Of a DNA stretch of 64,000 nt, positions 42,503 to 52,181 are shown piece by piece. The translations under genes and the position numbers were made by a program. This DNA comes from Flavobacteriales bacterium. Its GTDB lineage: Bacteria > Bacteroidota > Bacteroidia > Flavobacteriales_E > Vicingaceae. How positions within the stretch are numbered: the first letter of the stretch is position 1; each line of letters opens with the position of its first letter. Below the pieces are notes generated by a model. It ran no database searches, was not told where the DNA came from, and saw only the letters and a program-made list of their open reading frames with translations. The stretch covers positions 124,001 to 188,000 of the forward strand of contig JACJZD010000001.1 of NCBI GenBank assembly GCA_020635795.1, in the 5' to 3' direction.

Positions 42503-42916
42503 TATAGTAAAATAATAAGTGGCTAATTTATAGGAGCTCAATCCCAAGCCTGTAATTACTCCAACACAATTTTTTGCCATTAACGATTGGTGGCGATATT
42601 CTTCACGGGCATAAACATTTGAAATATGAACTTCAATTACAGGAGAAGTAATGCTAGCAATAGCATCGGCAATACCAATAGAAGTATGTGTATAAGCCCC
42701 CGCATTCATAATAATGCCATCAATAGAAAAACCAACTTCGTGTAATTTATTAATTAGTTCACCCTCAACATTGCTTTGGTAGTAAGAGAAATTAATTTGA
42801 GGAAAACCTTTTTTTAACTCAACCAGATACTCATCGAAAGTTTGGTTTCCATAAACCTCTGGTTCACGTTTTCCTAATAGATTTAAGTTTGGACCGTTAA
42901 TAATTAATATATTCAT
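42482..42916 (-). CDS. aroQ: 3-dehydroquinate dehydratase, type II
   Basis: AroQ converts 3-dehydroquinate to 3-dehydroshikimate in the shikimate pathway. From the ATG at 42916 the protein is 144 residues and starts MNILIINGPNLNLLGKREPEVYG, the standard N-terminus with the catalytic Tyr. NAGAYTHTS and EVHISNVYAREEYRHQS are also canonical. An upstream ATG at 42976 would add 20 residues overlapping xerD and its promoter and is not credible. The gene is divergent from xerD. Confidence 0.96.
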   Translation of the reverse strand: MNILIINGPNLNLLGKREPEVYGNQTFDEYLVELKKGFPQINFSYYQSNVEGELINKLHEVGFSIDGIIMNAGAYTHTSIGIADAIASITSPVIEVHISNVYAREEYRHQSLMAKNCVGVITGLGLSSYKLATYYFTIKKEAVK

Positions 42917-42942
42917 AATCAAAATACTGAATAGCAAAGATA

Positions 42943-42950
42943 TATATTTG
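42943..42950 (+). promoter_or_regulatory. Putative xerD promoter -7 box
   Basis: TATATTTG is an exact TAnnTTTG match. It ends only 6 bases before the ATG at 42957, so the transcript would be leaderless or nearly so. Confidence 0.45.
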
Positions 42951-42956
42951 TATGGA

Positions 42957-43862
42957 ATGAATTGGAATTCTATCATAAAAGGCTTTAAAGCATATTTGCA
43001 GTTAGAACGCTCTTTGTCAGAAAACTCTGTAGATGCCTATATCAGAGACATTAAAAAGCTAGAGGAGTTTTGTGTTTTGAAAGAAATTTCTGTGCAGCCA
43101 GAAAAGCTCACTCAACATCAGCTAGAAGAGTTCTTAGTGTTTGTTAGCGAATTAGGGTTAAGTGCTAGAACTCAAGCTAGAATATTATCGGGGCTTAAAG
43201 CATTTTATAAATATTTAATTATCGACGATATTATTGATGATGATCCGACGGAGTTATTAGAAGCTCCAAAAATTGGAAGAAAACTCCCTGATGTATTAAG
43301 CATAGAAGAAATTAACTCGTTAATAAATGCTATTGATTTAAGTAAGCCAGAAGGAGAACGTAACAAAGCAATACTCGAAACCATGTACAGTTGTGGGTTG
43401 CGAGTGTCGGAGCTTACCAATTTAAAACTGTCCAACCTAATGTTGAATGAGGGGTTTATTCATGTAATTGGTAAAGGCAGTAAAGAACGAATCGTTCCTA
43501 TTGGTAGTGTAGCTATTAAACACATCAACATTTATATTCAATCGGTAAGAAATCATATGTCAATTATAAAAAAAGGTAGTGAAGATATTTTGTTTTTGAA
43601 CAGAAGAGGAGCTGGATTAACAAGGGTTATGGTGTTTACCATAATTAAAAATTTGTGCGAAAAAGCAGGAATACATAAGATGGTTAGCCCACATACCTTG
43701 AGGCATTCGTTTGCAACACATTTGGTAGAAGGAGGAGCTGATTTACGTGCCGTTCAAGAAATGCTGGGGCATGAATCGATAACAACTACTGAGATTTACA
43801 CACATCTGGATAGAGATTATTTACGTCAAGCAATTTTAGATTTTCACCCTCGTTCAAAATAA
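42957..43862 (+). CDS. xerD: Site-specific tyrosine recombinase XerD
   Basis: XerD resolves chromosome dimers at dif with a partner XerC. The protein is about 301 residues, with the N-terminal SAM-like core-binding domain (FKAYLQLERSLSENSVDAYIRDI) and the catalytic domain. Its active-site residues are visible in SCGLRVSEL (Arg), HTLRHSFATHLVEGG (His, Arg), LGHESITTTEIYTH (His, and the Tyr nucleophile). I chose the ATG at 42957. A TTG at 42948 would add three residues but lies inside the promoter box. The gene has no mobile-element neighbours, which fits the housekeeping enzyme. Confidence 0.94.
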   Translation: MNWNSIIKGFKAYLQLERSLSENSVDAYIRDIKKLEEFCVLKEISVQPEKLTQHQLEEFLVFVSELGLSARTQARILSGLKAFYKYLIIDDIIDDDPTELLEAPKIGRKLPDVLSIEEINSLINAIDLSKPEGERNKAILETMYSCGLRVSELTNLKLSNLMLNEGFIHVIGKGSKERIVPIGSVAIKHINIYIQSVRNHMSIIKKGSEDILFLNRRGAGLTRVMVFTIIKNLCEKAGIHKMVSPHTLRHSFATHLVEGGADLRAVQEMLGHESITTTEIYTHLDRDYLRQAILDFHPRSK

Positions 43863-43900
43863 TTTTATTAATTTGGGTCATATTTTAATAGATATAACGA

Positions 43901-45307
43901 TTGAATAATCTTCCACCAACAATTGACTGGAAACAGGAGCTAGAAAAATCTACTCAAAAGTATCACCTGATAACTTGTTGGGTAGGTGTAATTTTTAATT
44001 TATTATTTTTTGCGGCAGATTACCTAACACTCCCCGAATATTGGATGCCTTTTTTGGTGTTTAGAGTTAGCGTCTCTTTTTTAATTTTTTTAGCAATAGT
44101 TGGGTATAAAAAAGGTAAAATTCCGATTGAACTTTTGGGTTTTATACCAGTTGTGCTAATATCTATCGAAAATGCCTACATGTGGAGTTTTATGGATGTA
44201 GCTCAGTTTCAAAAACACACCTTTGCTTATATGGCACTATTTATAGGGTCGGGTATGTTTGTGCTTTATAGAAATATCTATTCAATAATAATTGTTGTAG
44301 TCTCGCTTTTAGTAAATGTGGTGCTATTAAATGCTAATAGTTCACTGTCGTTAGATGAAATATTGGTTAATGGAGGTTTATTAACCTTTGCAGTAGCTCT
44401 ATTTTCTATGTTTTTAATTCGAACTCGATTTAATTTAACCAAAAAAGAAGTTATTGCTAGACTGGCATTAAAAGCCTCTAACGAAGAATTATCGCTTAAA
44501 AAGGAGATTATTGAAGAAAAAAACAAAGAGATAACAGATAGTATACAATATGCAAAAAGAATTCAACAAGCCTTAATAACTCCTGAGGAAGTATTGAAGA
44601 AAAATATACCAAACTCTTTTGTTTTTTTTCAACCCAAAGATATTGTTAGCGGTGATTTTTATTGGGTAGCAGAACTTTCCACTACAAAAGAGAATGAACA
44701 AAACGAAAAGCTGTGTGTTTTTTCAGTTGCCGATTGTACAGGTCATGGTGTGCCTGGTGCTTTTATGAGTTTGATTGGTATTAAAATTTTAAATCAATCA
44801 ATAAAAGAAAAAGACATTAACTCGCCAGCAGAGGCACTTGATTTTGTTAATAATCAGGTTTTTGACACTGTAAATAAACACACTGATGAAAACAATATTG
44901 TGAGAGATGGAATGGATGCTGTACTTTTTGCAATAAATTTCAATACACTTAGTCTGTCATTTGCGGGGGCAAATAACGCTTTATATATTGTAAGAGATAA
45001 TGATATTATTGAATTAAAAGGAGACAAACAACCTATTGGGTCGTACTCAAATCAAAATAAATTTACAAACGTTCAATTTCAACTTCAAAAAAACGATGTA
45101 GTTTATGCTTCTACTGATGGATTTCCTGATCAATTTGGAGGGGAAGATGGTAAAAAATTGAAATCAAAGCGGTTTAAAGAGAAATTAATAGAATGTTCTA
45201 GTTTACCAATTGAAGAACAAAAAAACGAGTTGCAAAAATATTTCAATGCTTGGAAAGGTAATTTGGAACAGCTCGACGACATCTGTGTTTTGGGTATAAA
45301 AATCTAA
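43901..45307 (+). CDS. Membrane SpoIIE-type serine phosphatase (PP2C-like)
   Basis: This 468-residue signalling protein has six hydrophobic segments in residues about 25-180, a coiled-coil linker (KEVIARLALKASNEELSLKKEIIEEKNKEITDSIQYAKRIQQAL spans about 185-230), and a C-terminal SpoIIE/PP2C phosphatase domain. Metal-binding motifs are SGDFYW, VADCTGHGVPGAFMSLIG, GMDAVLFAI and STDGFPDQFGG. SpoIIE-type phosphatases usually dephosphorylate anti-sigma-factor antagonists. No antagonist or anti-sigma gene is next to it, so its partner is unknown. The start appears to be TTG at 43901; no ATG lies close by in frame. Confidence 0.85.
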   Translation: MNNLPPTIDWKQELEKSTQKYHLITCWVGVIFNLLFFAADYLTLPEYWMPFLVFRVSVSFLIFLAIVGYKKGKIPIELLGFIPVVLISIENAYMWSFMDVAQFQKHTFAYMALFIGSGMFVLYRNIYSIIIVVVSLLVNVVLLNANSSLSLDEILVNGGLLTFAVALFSMFLIRTRFNLTKKEVIARLALKASNEELSLKKEIIEEKNKEITDSIQYAKRIQQALITPEEVLKKNIPNSFVFFQPKDIVSGDFYWVAELSTTKENEQNEKLCVFSVADCTGHGVPGAFMSLIGIKILNQSIKEKDINSPAEALDFVNNQVFDTVNKHTDENNIVRDGMDAVLFAINFNTLSLSFAGANNALYIVRDNDIIELKGDKQPIGSYSNQNKFTNVQFQLQKNDVVYASTDGFPDQFGGEDGKKLKSKRFKEKLIECSSLPIEEQKNELQKYFNAWKGNLEQLDDICVLGIKI

Positions 45308-45315
45308 AGATTGCT

Positions 45316-45323
45316 TATATTTA
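45316..45323 (+). promoter_or_regulatory. Putative promoter -7 box of the lipoprotein/kdsA operon
   Basis: TATATTTA, one mismatch from TAnnTTTG, 18 bases before the ATG at 45342. The genes from here to 53264 are closely spaced on one strand and may share this promoter. Confidence 0.4.
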
Positions 45324-45341
45324 CACCTTATAGGTTGATAA

Positions 45342-46919
45342 ATGAAATTTTTCGTTACTTTATTATGTTTCCTTACCATTGGTTTCTCATGCAGGAAGGC
45401 ATTAGAAAAACCTACATGGGATGTTAATTTATTGTCACCATTAGTAAACACAACATTAACGTTAAATGACTTGCTGCCTGATTCTGTTTTGCAAGTTAAT
45501 GCTGACACTTCTTTAAAACTCGTTTATATCACCGAAATATTTTCAGTTGACGTGGATTCTTTATTTAGAATTCCGGATACCACAATTACTGAAATATATT
45601 CTGTACCGTTGTTTTTAATTGCAGCACCTGGCGATTCGTTTTATAGTAATGATGAAGATAGGGATTTAAATGTTACCAATGGAGTTGAATTAAATCTTGC
45701 CAAGATTGAATCTGGATTTATCGATTTGGAGATTTATAGCGATATCAAAGAAAAAATTTGGGTAACTTATAAAATATTAAGTGCAACAAAAAATGGTGAT
45801 ACACTCGTTTTTACTGAGTTAGTTGATGCAGCGACTACACAGCCTGCATATTTTAAAAAGCGGGTAGATATAAGTGGATATAATTTAAATTTAACAGGGA
45901 CAACAGGAAATAAAACGAACACGTTTGTTACTAAATCTGTTGCTAGAGTTGATACCAATGGCTCTACTGTTAATATTGCTGCAGGTCAAAAAATAAAATT
46001 CATTAATACCCTGGTTGATGTAGTTCCGTATTATGTGAAGGGTTATTTTGGCATGCAGAGTTATCGATTTGGTCCTGAAACAACTGATTTTTCTGTGTTT
46101 AATAGAATAGTTGATGGTACTTTAGATATTGAAGATGTAGATGTGAACTTAAGTTTTGAAAATGGAATTGGAGTTGATGCACAATTGGTAATTAATCAAT
46201 TCAAGACAATCAATTCTAATAATGGAGCTAATCATTCTTTAACACATTCAATCATTGGGTCTCCAATAAATATAAATAGAGCTACTCAAACCAATTCCGT
46301 TCCTGAGGTTAATTATACCAGCTATTCAAATTTATTAACCACCTCTAACTCTAATATCGATAACCTAATTGAAATTTTCCCAAATAAACTGCAATACGAC
46401 ATTAGTTTACTTATCAATCCATTTGGAAACATATCAGGAAGTAATGATTTTATTTTCAAAAAATACCCACTAAAAACAAAGCTAAATGTTGAATTTCCCC
46501 TTTCAATAATCGCTAATAATCTTACCTTGGTTGATACCAGCGATTTTAATTTAGAGCTAAATTCTTCAGGACAAATATTAGAAGGAAAGTTATTTATTTA
46601 TGCAGATAATGGTTATCCGTTTAGTGCTGATTTAAGTTTGCAGGTATTAGATGAACATTCGAATGTGTTAAAATCATTGTCTGTTGTTAATAATATAGCA
46701 TCAGCCACTGTTGGTACAGATTTAAGAGTTACTTCAAATACAAAATCAGTTTTAACTGTTCCATTAACTTCATCTGATGTAAGTGCATTATATGCTGCAA
46801 AAAAAATAGTGTTTAAAGTAGCATTTAATACTACTGCTCAACCACAGTTTATTAAAATATACGATGGTTACACTATTGGCTTAAAAGTGGTTGCTGATTT
46901 TGCTTATCAAATTAATTAA
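45342..46919 (+). CDS. Lipoprotein of unknown function
   Basis: I do not recognise this family. The 525-residue protein has a lipoprotein signal with Cys17 (LTIGFSCRK), so it should be lipid-anchored in the envelope. The rest is beta-rich with many Asn, Thr and Asp residues and no transmembrane segment; segments such as LSPLVNTTLTLNDLLPDSV and a repeated strand pattern suggest an all-beta fold. It is 12 bases upstream of an outer-membrane protein gene and the two probably work together in the outer membrane. The next gene is kdsA. The order may hint at a lipopolysaccharide-linked role, which is inference only. Confidence 0.75.
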   Translation: MKFFVTLLCFLTIGFSCRKALEKPTWDVNLLSPLVNTTLTLNDLLPDSVLQVNADTSLKLVYITEIFSVDVDSLFRIPDTTITEIYSVPLFLIAAPGDSFYSNDEDRDLNVTNGVELNLAKIESGFIDLEIYSDIKEKIWVTYKILSATKNGDTLVFTELVDAATTQPAYFKKRVDISGYNLNLTGTTGNKTNTFVTKSVARVDTNGSTVNIAAGQKIKFINTLVDVVPYYVKGYFGMQSYRFGPETTDFSVFNRIVDGTLDIEDVDVNLSFENGIGVDAQLVINQFKTINSNNGANHSLTHSIIGSPININRATQTNSVPEVNYTSYSNLLTTSNSNIDNLIEIFPNKLQYDISLLINPFGNISGSNDFIFKKYPLKTKLNVEFPLSIIANNLTLVDTSDFNLELNSSGQILEGKLFIYADNGYPFSADLSLQVLDEHSNVLKSLSVVNNIASATVGTDLRVTSNTKSVLTVPLTSSDVSALYAAKKIVFKVAFNTTAQPQFIKIYDGYTIGLKVVADFAYQIN

Positions 46920-46931
46920 GGAAGTATTTCG

Positions 46932-48185
46932 ATGAAAAAAATAATTTTCTTCCTTTTAGTATTCGGTTTTATTCAGCATGGATTCTCGCAGCAGAACATC
47001 TCTTTTTTGAATGATACAGCTCAACGATTGAGTTTTTCAATTCAAGGTAATTTCGATTACGGTTCTAGTTTTGGTAGCAATTCATTTTTAAATAAATTTA
47101 TTTATGGCGGAAAAATAAGCCGAGATGATAAATCGACGCTTTATCAGAAACTTGATGGTACTAACACCATTGGTGGAGATGTAAATTTTTCGGCTCAAGC
47201 TGAAATACCTTTCGATACTCTTTTCAAAAAAAATAATTTATCGTTGGTGGTGGGTCTTGAGCATACAGAGCATTTTGATGCCAAATTGTCGAGCGATTTA
47301 GTTAAGCTAATTCTCGATGGAAATAAACAATTTGCGGGAGCGTATGCAAATATTGGAAATACTAACTTTAATTACTTCAACTATCAGCAAATAAATGTTG
47401 GAATTGTTAAGTATAAAAAACATAATGATAGACCAGCAAAAGAAGGGGTGCTTTTTTCTTTGATTAAAGCACAAGAACACCAAGCAATTACTATCCCAGA
47501 TGGTAGTTTGTTTACCGAACAATTGGGAAATGAACTTATTTTTGATTTAAATTATATTTATAATGCTAGTGATACTTCAAATACTGGATTTAAAGCTTTT
47601 AATGGAATTGGTATTTCAACCGATTTTTTTACCGAGTACAATTTAAAAAATGGCGGAAAAATCAGGCTGAATATTGATGATTTAGGGTTTATACAATGGA
47701 ACAAGAAATCAATTCAAATAGAGGCTGATACAGTAATATCATTTGATGGAGTAGAAATAGAAAATATTTTTGATATCAACGATAGTTTAATAGCTTCTTT
47801 CTCAAGAGATTCTTTGTTTGAATATGTGTCCACCAAAAAAGGAACAGGAGGATATGCCATTGCATTGCCAACCACCTTTAACATTAATTATTTCCACCCT
47901 TTTAGTGATAAAATTGCTATGAATGTTGGTCTTCGTTATAAGATATTGTCTAATTATTTTCCGCTACTTTATACCAATATTCAATTCAATTTTACATCAA
48001 ATTTTATTACTCAAGGTAATATAGTTTATGGTGGATATGGAAAATTAAATGTTGGAATTACGGTAGCAAAGCAGTTCAAAGAAAAATATCAAATAATTAT
48101 GGGGTCAAACCATGTTGGAGCATATTTACTCCCTTCCAATACGTTTAGCAACAATGGATTTTTAGTATTAAAAATGTACTTTTGA
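46932..48185 (+). CDS. Outer-membrane beta-barrel protein, DUF5723-like
   Basis: This 417-residue exported protein has a signal peptide (IIFFLLVFGFIQHGFSQ) followed by amphipathic strands ending in GFLVLKMYF, a barrel-like C-terminus. Segments such as FIYGGKISRDDKSTLYQKLDG and GGKIRLNIDDLGFIQWNKKS are reminiscent of the DUF5723 outer-membrane family of Bacteroidota. That match is from memory and moderate. The upstream lipoprotein is 12 bases away and kdsA follows after 15 bases. Confidence 0.65.
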   Translation: MKKIIFFLLVFGFIQHGFSQQNISFLNDTAQRLSFSIQGNFDYGSSFGSNSFLNKFIYGGKISRDDKSTLYQKLDGTNTIGGDVNFSAQAEIPFDTLFKKNNLSLVVGLEHTEHFDAKLSSDLVKLILDGNKQFAGAYANIGNTNFNYFNYQQINVGIVKYKKHNDRPAKEGVLFSLIKAQEHQAITIPDGSLFTEQLGNELIFDLNYIYNASDTSNTGFKAFNGIGISTDFFTEYNLKNGGKIRLNIDDLGFIQWNKKSIQIEADTVISFDGVEIENIFDINDSLIASFSRDSLFEYVSTKKGTGGYAIALPTTFNINYFHPFSDKIAMNVGLRYKILSNYFPLLYTNIQFNFTSNFITQGNIVYGGYGKLNVGITVAKQFKEKYQIIMGSNHVGAYLLPSNTFSNNGFLVLKMYF

Positions 48186-48200
48186 TAAAAACACGATTTA

Positions 48201-49010
48201 ATGAAAAGTTTAGAACAATTAAAGCATACAGATTCTGGTAATTTCTTTCTAATTGCAGGCCCTTGTGTGGTAGAAAGTGAAGAGAACGTATTTGAAATTG
48301 CTTGTACAATTAAAGCGATAACAGACAGATTACAAATTCCTTTTATTTTTAAGGCTTCTTATCGAAAAGCAAACCGTTCTAGATTAGACTCATTTACTGG
48401 AATTGGTAACGAAAAAGCGTTAGAAATAATAAAAAGTGTTAAGGATAGATTAAATATTCCCGTACTTACTGATGTTCACACTGCTGAAGAATGTGCTCTT
48501 GCTGCAAAATATGTTGATGTTTTACAAATACCAGCATTTTTGTGTCGTCAAACTGATTTGCTAGTTGCTGCGGCCAATACAGGTAAAGTAGTTAATATCA
48601 AAAAAGGACAATTCCTTTCTGCTGAATCGATGAAATTTGCGGTTAACAAAGTAAAAGAATCGGGGAACAACAATGTATGGTTAACTGAACGAGGAACTAC
48701 ATTCGGCTATCAAGATTTAGTGATTGATTATAGAGGAATTCCAGTAATGAGACAATTTGCTCCCACGGTTTTAGATATAACACATTCTTTACAACAACCA
48801 AATCAGACTTCAGGCGTAACTGGCGGAAAACCTGAGCTTATTGAAACAGTAGCTAAGGCAGGTATAGCTGTTGGTGTTGATGGTATTTTTATCGAAACTC
48901 ATCCAAATCCTGCTCAAGCAAAAAGTGATGGTGCAAACATGCTTCGATTAGATTTGTTGGAAGAACTTCTAACCAAATTAATAAAAATTAGAAAGGCAGT
49001 TAATGAATAA
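48201..49010 (+). CDS. kdsA: 3-deoxy-8-phosphooctulonate synthase (KDO-8-phosphate synthase)
   Basis: KdsA condenses phosphoenolpyruvate with arabinose 5-phosphate to give KDO-8-phosphate for the lipopolysaccharide inner core. The 269-residue enzyme has LIAGPCVVES, FKASYRKANRSR, PVLTDVHTAEEC, QIPAFLCRQTDLL and IETHPNPAQAKSDGANML. All are diagnostic for the DAHP/KDO synthase family, and the Asn in KANRS is the KdsA-specific residue. It overlaps the next gene by 8 bases. Together with the EptA-like gene downstream it indicates an LPS-related operon. Confidence 0.97.
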   Translation: MKSLEQLKHTDSGNFFLIAGPCVVESEENVFEIACTIKAITDRLQIPFIFKASYRKANRSRLDSFTGIGNEKALEIIKSVKDRLNIPVLTDVHTAEECALAAKYVDVLQIPAFLCRQTDLLVAAANTGKVVNIKKGQFLSAESMKFAVNKVKESGNNNVWLTERGTTFGYQDLVIDYRGIPVMRQFAPTVLDITHSLQQPNQTSGVTGGKPELIETVAKAGIAVGVDGIFIETHPNPAQAKSDGANMLRLDLLEELLTKLIKIRKAVNE

Positions 49011-50472
49011 TTTAATTCGAATAGTATTGTTATTTATGCCTCTTTTTGGATTTTCTCAAAAAGATACAATAGCCCATTTATATACTTTTGGAAGTTTAGC
49101 CAATGATATAGGTGAAGATATTTCTGCTACTTCAGATGGTGGATTTATAGTGGTTGGGTCAACGGCAAGTAGTGGAGATGGTAATACAGATGTATATTTA
49201 TTAAAAATTGATTCTTTATGTAACAAGGAGTGGAGTTGGGCTCTTGGTGGCTTAAATAATGATTGGGGTTATGCAGTAAAACAGACTTACGACAATGGTT
49301 ATATTATAGCTGCAACATCTAATAGTTTTGGCAATGGTGGTTATGATGCCATGTTGATTAAACGAGATAGTTTTGGAAATTATGAGTGGCAAAAAACATA
49401 TGGAGGTAATGATTGGGATTTTGCTTATGATGTGATTCAAACATTTGATAGTGGATACGTGTTTTGTGGAGAAACCTATAACAATACCAACGGATACTCT
49501 GATGTTTATGTGGTAAAAACAAATTCAATTGGTGATACCGTTTGGACAAGAACTGTTGGTGGAACTTTGATTGATAAAGGAAATGCCCTTATCCAAACTT
49601 CTGATTCTAATATTGTTGTGGCAGGATTAAAAAATACTTTATCAGATTCCACTCAAGCCTATGTTTTGAAGTTTGATAAAAATGGCGCTTTACTGTGGGA
49701 TAGTGTTTATGGAGGTGCGAGGTTTGAAAGGGCTAATGATATAGTTGAAACTCAAGATGGAGGCTTTGTCTTTACAGGTGCTTCAACGAGTTTTGGTCCT
49801 GGAGATAAGGACTATTATATAGTAAAAGTAAGTAGTAGTGGTTTAAAAATATGGGAACAATTATTTTCAAATCCATTAGAAGAAGAAGGATTCTCTATTT
49901 ATGAATTATTAAGTGGAAATTTTATTAATGTTGGTTATACTAATTCGTATGGAGGAGGTAAAAAAGATGCACATTTATTTATGATAACTTCAGGTGGTTG
50001 GTGGGGAGGCAAAAGCTCTACTTTTGGAGGGCTTGAGGATGAAATAACTAATGGTTTTGCCTTAGGATTAAACGGATCAATGTATCTTTCGGGGTATACT
50101 AATGGCTATGGAGAAGGGTTAAATGATCTTATGGTTATAAGAGTTGATACCATTGTCACACAACAACAGTTTACTGTTACAAGTACTATTGATGTTGCTG
50201 CGATAGGTTTGTCTGAATATAAAGTCAACAAGACAATATTTAGAGTATTTCCAAATCCGTCAACTCATTATATTTCTATTGAGTTTGAAGAGGCTCCGAC
50301 TCACGTAACAATAACAAATTTAATGGGATCTATTGTTCTTAGTAAATCAATTAACCAGCCTACCTTTAAAGTTGATTTAGATATTAGCAGTTTATCTTCT
50401 GGAGTTTATTTACTTGAGTGTAGGAATAATAAAGACGAAAAAAGTGTCGAAAAACTTATCGTTCTTGATTGA
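49003..50472 (+). CDS. Secreted delta-60-repeat protein with T9SS sorting domain
   Basis: This 489-residue protein has a signal peptide (LIRIVLLFMPLFGFSQ) and six to seven repeats of about 50 residues. The repeats have the pattern W...GG...D.G..V..T.D.GY...G.T.S.G.G..D, the delta-60/beta-propeller type found in many Bacteroidota cargos. A C-terminal T9SS type A sorting domain starts near VFPNPSTHYISIEF. It should be secreted and anchored to, or released from, the cell surface. Its function is unknown. It overlaps kdsA at the start, and the next ATG lies two bases after its stop. Confidence 0.83.
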   Translation: MNNLIRIVLLFMPLFGFSQKDTIAHLYTFGSLANDIGEDISATSDGGFIVVGSTASSGDGNTDVYLLKIDSLCNKEWSWALGGLNNDWGYAVKQTYDNGYIIAATSNSFGNGGYDAMLIKRDSFGNYEWQKTYGGNDWDFAYDVIQTFDSGYVFCGETYNNTNGYSDVYVVKTNSIGDTVWTRTVGGTLIDKGNALIQTSDSNIVVAGLKNTLSDSTQAYVLKFDKNGALLWDSVYGGARFERANDIVETQDGGFVFTGASTSFGPGDKDYYIVKVSSSGLKIWEQLFSNPLEEEGFSIYELLSGNFINVGYTNSYGGGKKDAHLFMITSGGWWGGKSSTFGGLEDEITNGFALGLNGSMYLSGYTNGYGEGLNDLMVIRVDTIVTQQQFTVTSTIDVAAIGLSEYKVNKTIFRVFPNPSTHYISIEFEEAPTHVTITNLMGSIVLSKSINQPTFKVDLDISSLSSGVYLLECRNNKDEKSVEKLIVLD

Positions 50473-50474
50473 AA

Positions 50475-52175
50475 ATGCGAAAAGGACTACTTAAATATAG
50501 TTATTTCTTTCTTATTCTTCCAATTTTTATTTTTTTATTAATTGTTAAATCGAGTATTGAGTCGAATTTTACGCCTGAGAGGGTTCTTTATACCTATTTG
50601 GTACTTTATCTTTTTTCTATTCTTATAAGTAATAAAAAAATTAAGTTTTATTACATCAGCATTATATATATAATATCTATAGTGCTTACTTATTTCGAAT
50701 TGTGTTATAGTTTGCTTTATCATGAACGATTAACCACTTCAACCATGTTTGTTATTATGGAAACAAATAGCTCTGAAATATCAGAGTATTTAAAGGAGTA
50801 TCTTAATTATAAAATAATTTTAGGATTTATTATCACTTTAACAATAGCATTTTTCACTTTAAAAGGCGTTAAAAAACTCTTGTATCAATACAGTAGAAAG
50901 GAAGTAATAAATTCAATAAAAAATGATATTCTACTATTGTTTAATAATAGCGTTGTAAATAAGATAAAACAAGCATACTATTATTTAATAGACACTAATA
51001 CTAGAAAACTGTTGAGTTCATTGGTACTTTTAATAATAGTAACTTTTATTTATATCGATAAAAATCATTTTAAACAACATATCATATACCAAGCGTATGA
51101 AGGGTATAATAAGTATAAGGAAGAGCAGTTTAGGTACAACGATTTTTTATACGGAAAGATAAAAGAAAGCAGAAGGTTTGAAGCAAAAAGCAATAATTTA
51201 TTAGAAGAGAAAGAAACAGTTGTTTTAGTTATTGGAGAGTCTACAACTAGGTCACATCTACAGCTATATAATTATCATAGAGCTACTAATCCTAAGCTTG
51301 ACTTAATTAAACAAGAGTTAGTAGTATTTGAAGATGTAATCAGTCCTCATACACATACAATACCATGTTTAGAGAAAATGTTAACCCTAAGTAATTATGA
51401 ACACTACGATAGAAAGTATGATGGAACACTTATAGATATTATGAGAGAAGCGGGGTTTGAAACTTCATGGATTTCAAACCAGATCCCAATAGGGATATAT
51501 GAATCATTAATTACTTCAATCGCAAAATCTTCCGACAATGTTTATTTTACCAATTTAGGGGGAGAGAGAGAGCAAAAATCATTAGATGAAAAAGTTTTGC
51601 CTCACCTTAAAAAGGTATTGTCTAATAAATCGATAAATAAAAAATTTATTATTGTTCATTTATTAGGGACTCATGTTCAATATGAGAATAGGTATCCAAA
51701 AAAGTTTAACGTTTTTAATGATACTCCAAAATCTATTTATTCATCTGAAGATATTTTTAAAACAATTAATCATTACGATAATGCTGTTTTGTATAATGAT
51801 TTTATCGTTTCAGAAATTATACAAATGTTAAAATCGAGTGCAATAAATGAAAAAGCATCACTTATTTACTTGTCAGATCATGGTGAAGATGTTTTTGAGA
51901 CGGTAGATATGTCAGGGCATAGCGAGGCTATTTCAAGTAAACCTATGTATCAAATACCGTTTATTTTATGGTCTAATAACCCGTCTCAAATTGATTCTTT
52001 ACAACAATATAAATCGAGAAAATACATGTCGGATGATTTGTTGTTTACTATTGCGGATATTGCTAATATTACTTTTAATGGAAATGAGCCTGAAAGAAGT
52101 GTTGTTAATACTAACTACCAAAATAGAGTAAGAAGAATAAAAGATGGAAAGGATTTTGATGAACTTTATCCTTAA
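50475..52175 (+). CDS. Phosphoethanolamine transferase, EptA-like (alkaline phosphatase superfamily)
   Basis: This inner-membrane enzyme probably transfers phosphoethanolamine from phosphatidylethanolamine to lipid A or another envelope acceptor. The protein is about 566 residues. Its N-terminal half has several transmembrane segments (FLILPIFIFLLIV, YLVLYLFSILIS, IISIVLTYFELCY and others), and a periplasmic sulfatase-type domain follows. The nucleophile is Thr257 in VIGESTTRSHLQLYNYHR; other active-site segments are HLLGTHVQYENRYP and LSDHGEDVFE. I chose ATG 50475; a TTG at 50469 overlaps the previous stop. It lies downstream of kdsA, which suits an LPS modification role, and upstream of a GDPD-like gene. 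Confidence 0.85.
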   Translation: MRKGLLKYSYFFLILPIFIFLLIVKSSIESNFTPERVLYTYLVLYLFSILISNKKIKFYYISIIYIISIVLTYFELCYSLLYHERLTTSTMFVIMETNSSEISEYLKEYLNYKIILGFIITLTIAFFTLKGVKKLLYQYSRKEVINSIKNDILLLFNNSVVNKIKQAYYYLIDTNTRKLLSSLVLLIIVTFIYIDKNHFKQHIIYQAYEGYNKYKEEQFRYNDFLYGKIKESRRFEAKSNNLLEEKETVVLVIGESTTRSHLQLYNYHRATNPKLDLIKQELVVFEDVISPHTHTIPCLEKMLTLSNYEHYDRKYDGTLIDIMREAGFETSWISNQIPIGIYESLITSIAKSSDNVYFTNLGGEREQKSLDEKVLPHLKKVLSNKSINKKFIIVHLLGTHVQYENRYPKKFNVFNDTPKSIYSSEDIFKTINHYDNAVLYNDFIVSEIIQMLKSSAINEKASLIYLSDHGEDVFETVDMSGHSEAISSKPMYQIPFILWSNNPSQIDSLQQYKSRKYMSDDLLFTIADIANITFNGNEPERSVVNTNYQNRVRRIKDGKDFDELYP

Positions 52176-52181
52176 TAAACG

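Noticed and set aside
42917..42976. Upstream start for aroQ adding 20 residues
   Set aside because: It would overlap the xerD promoter and coding start, and AroQ proteins begin at MNILIINGPNLNLLG.
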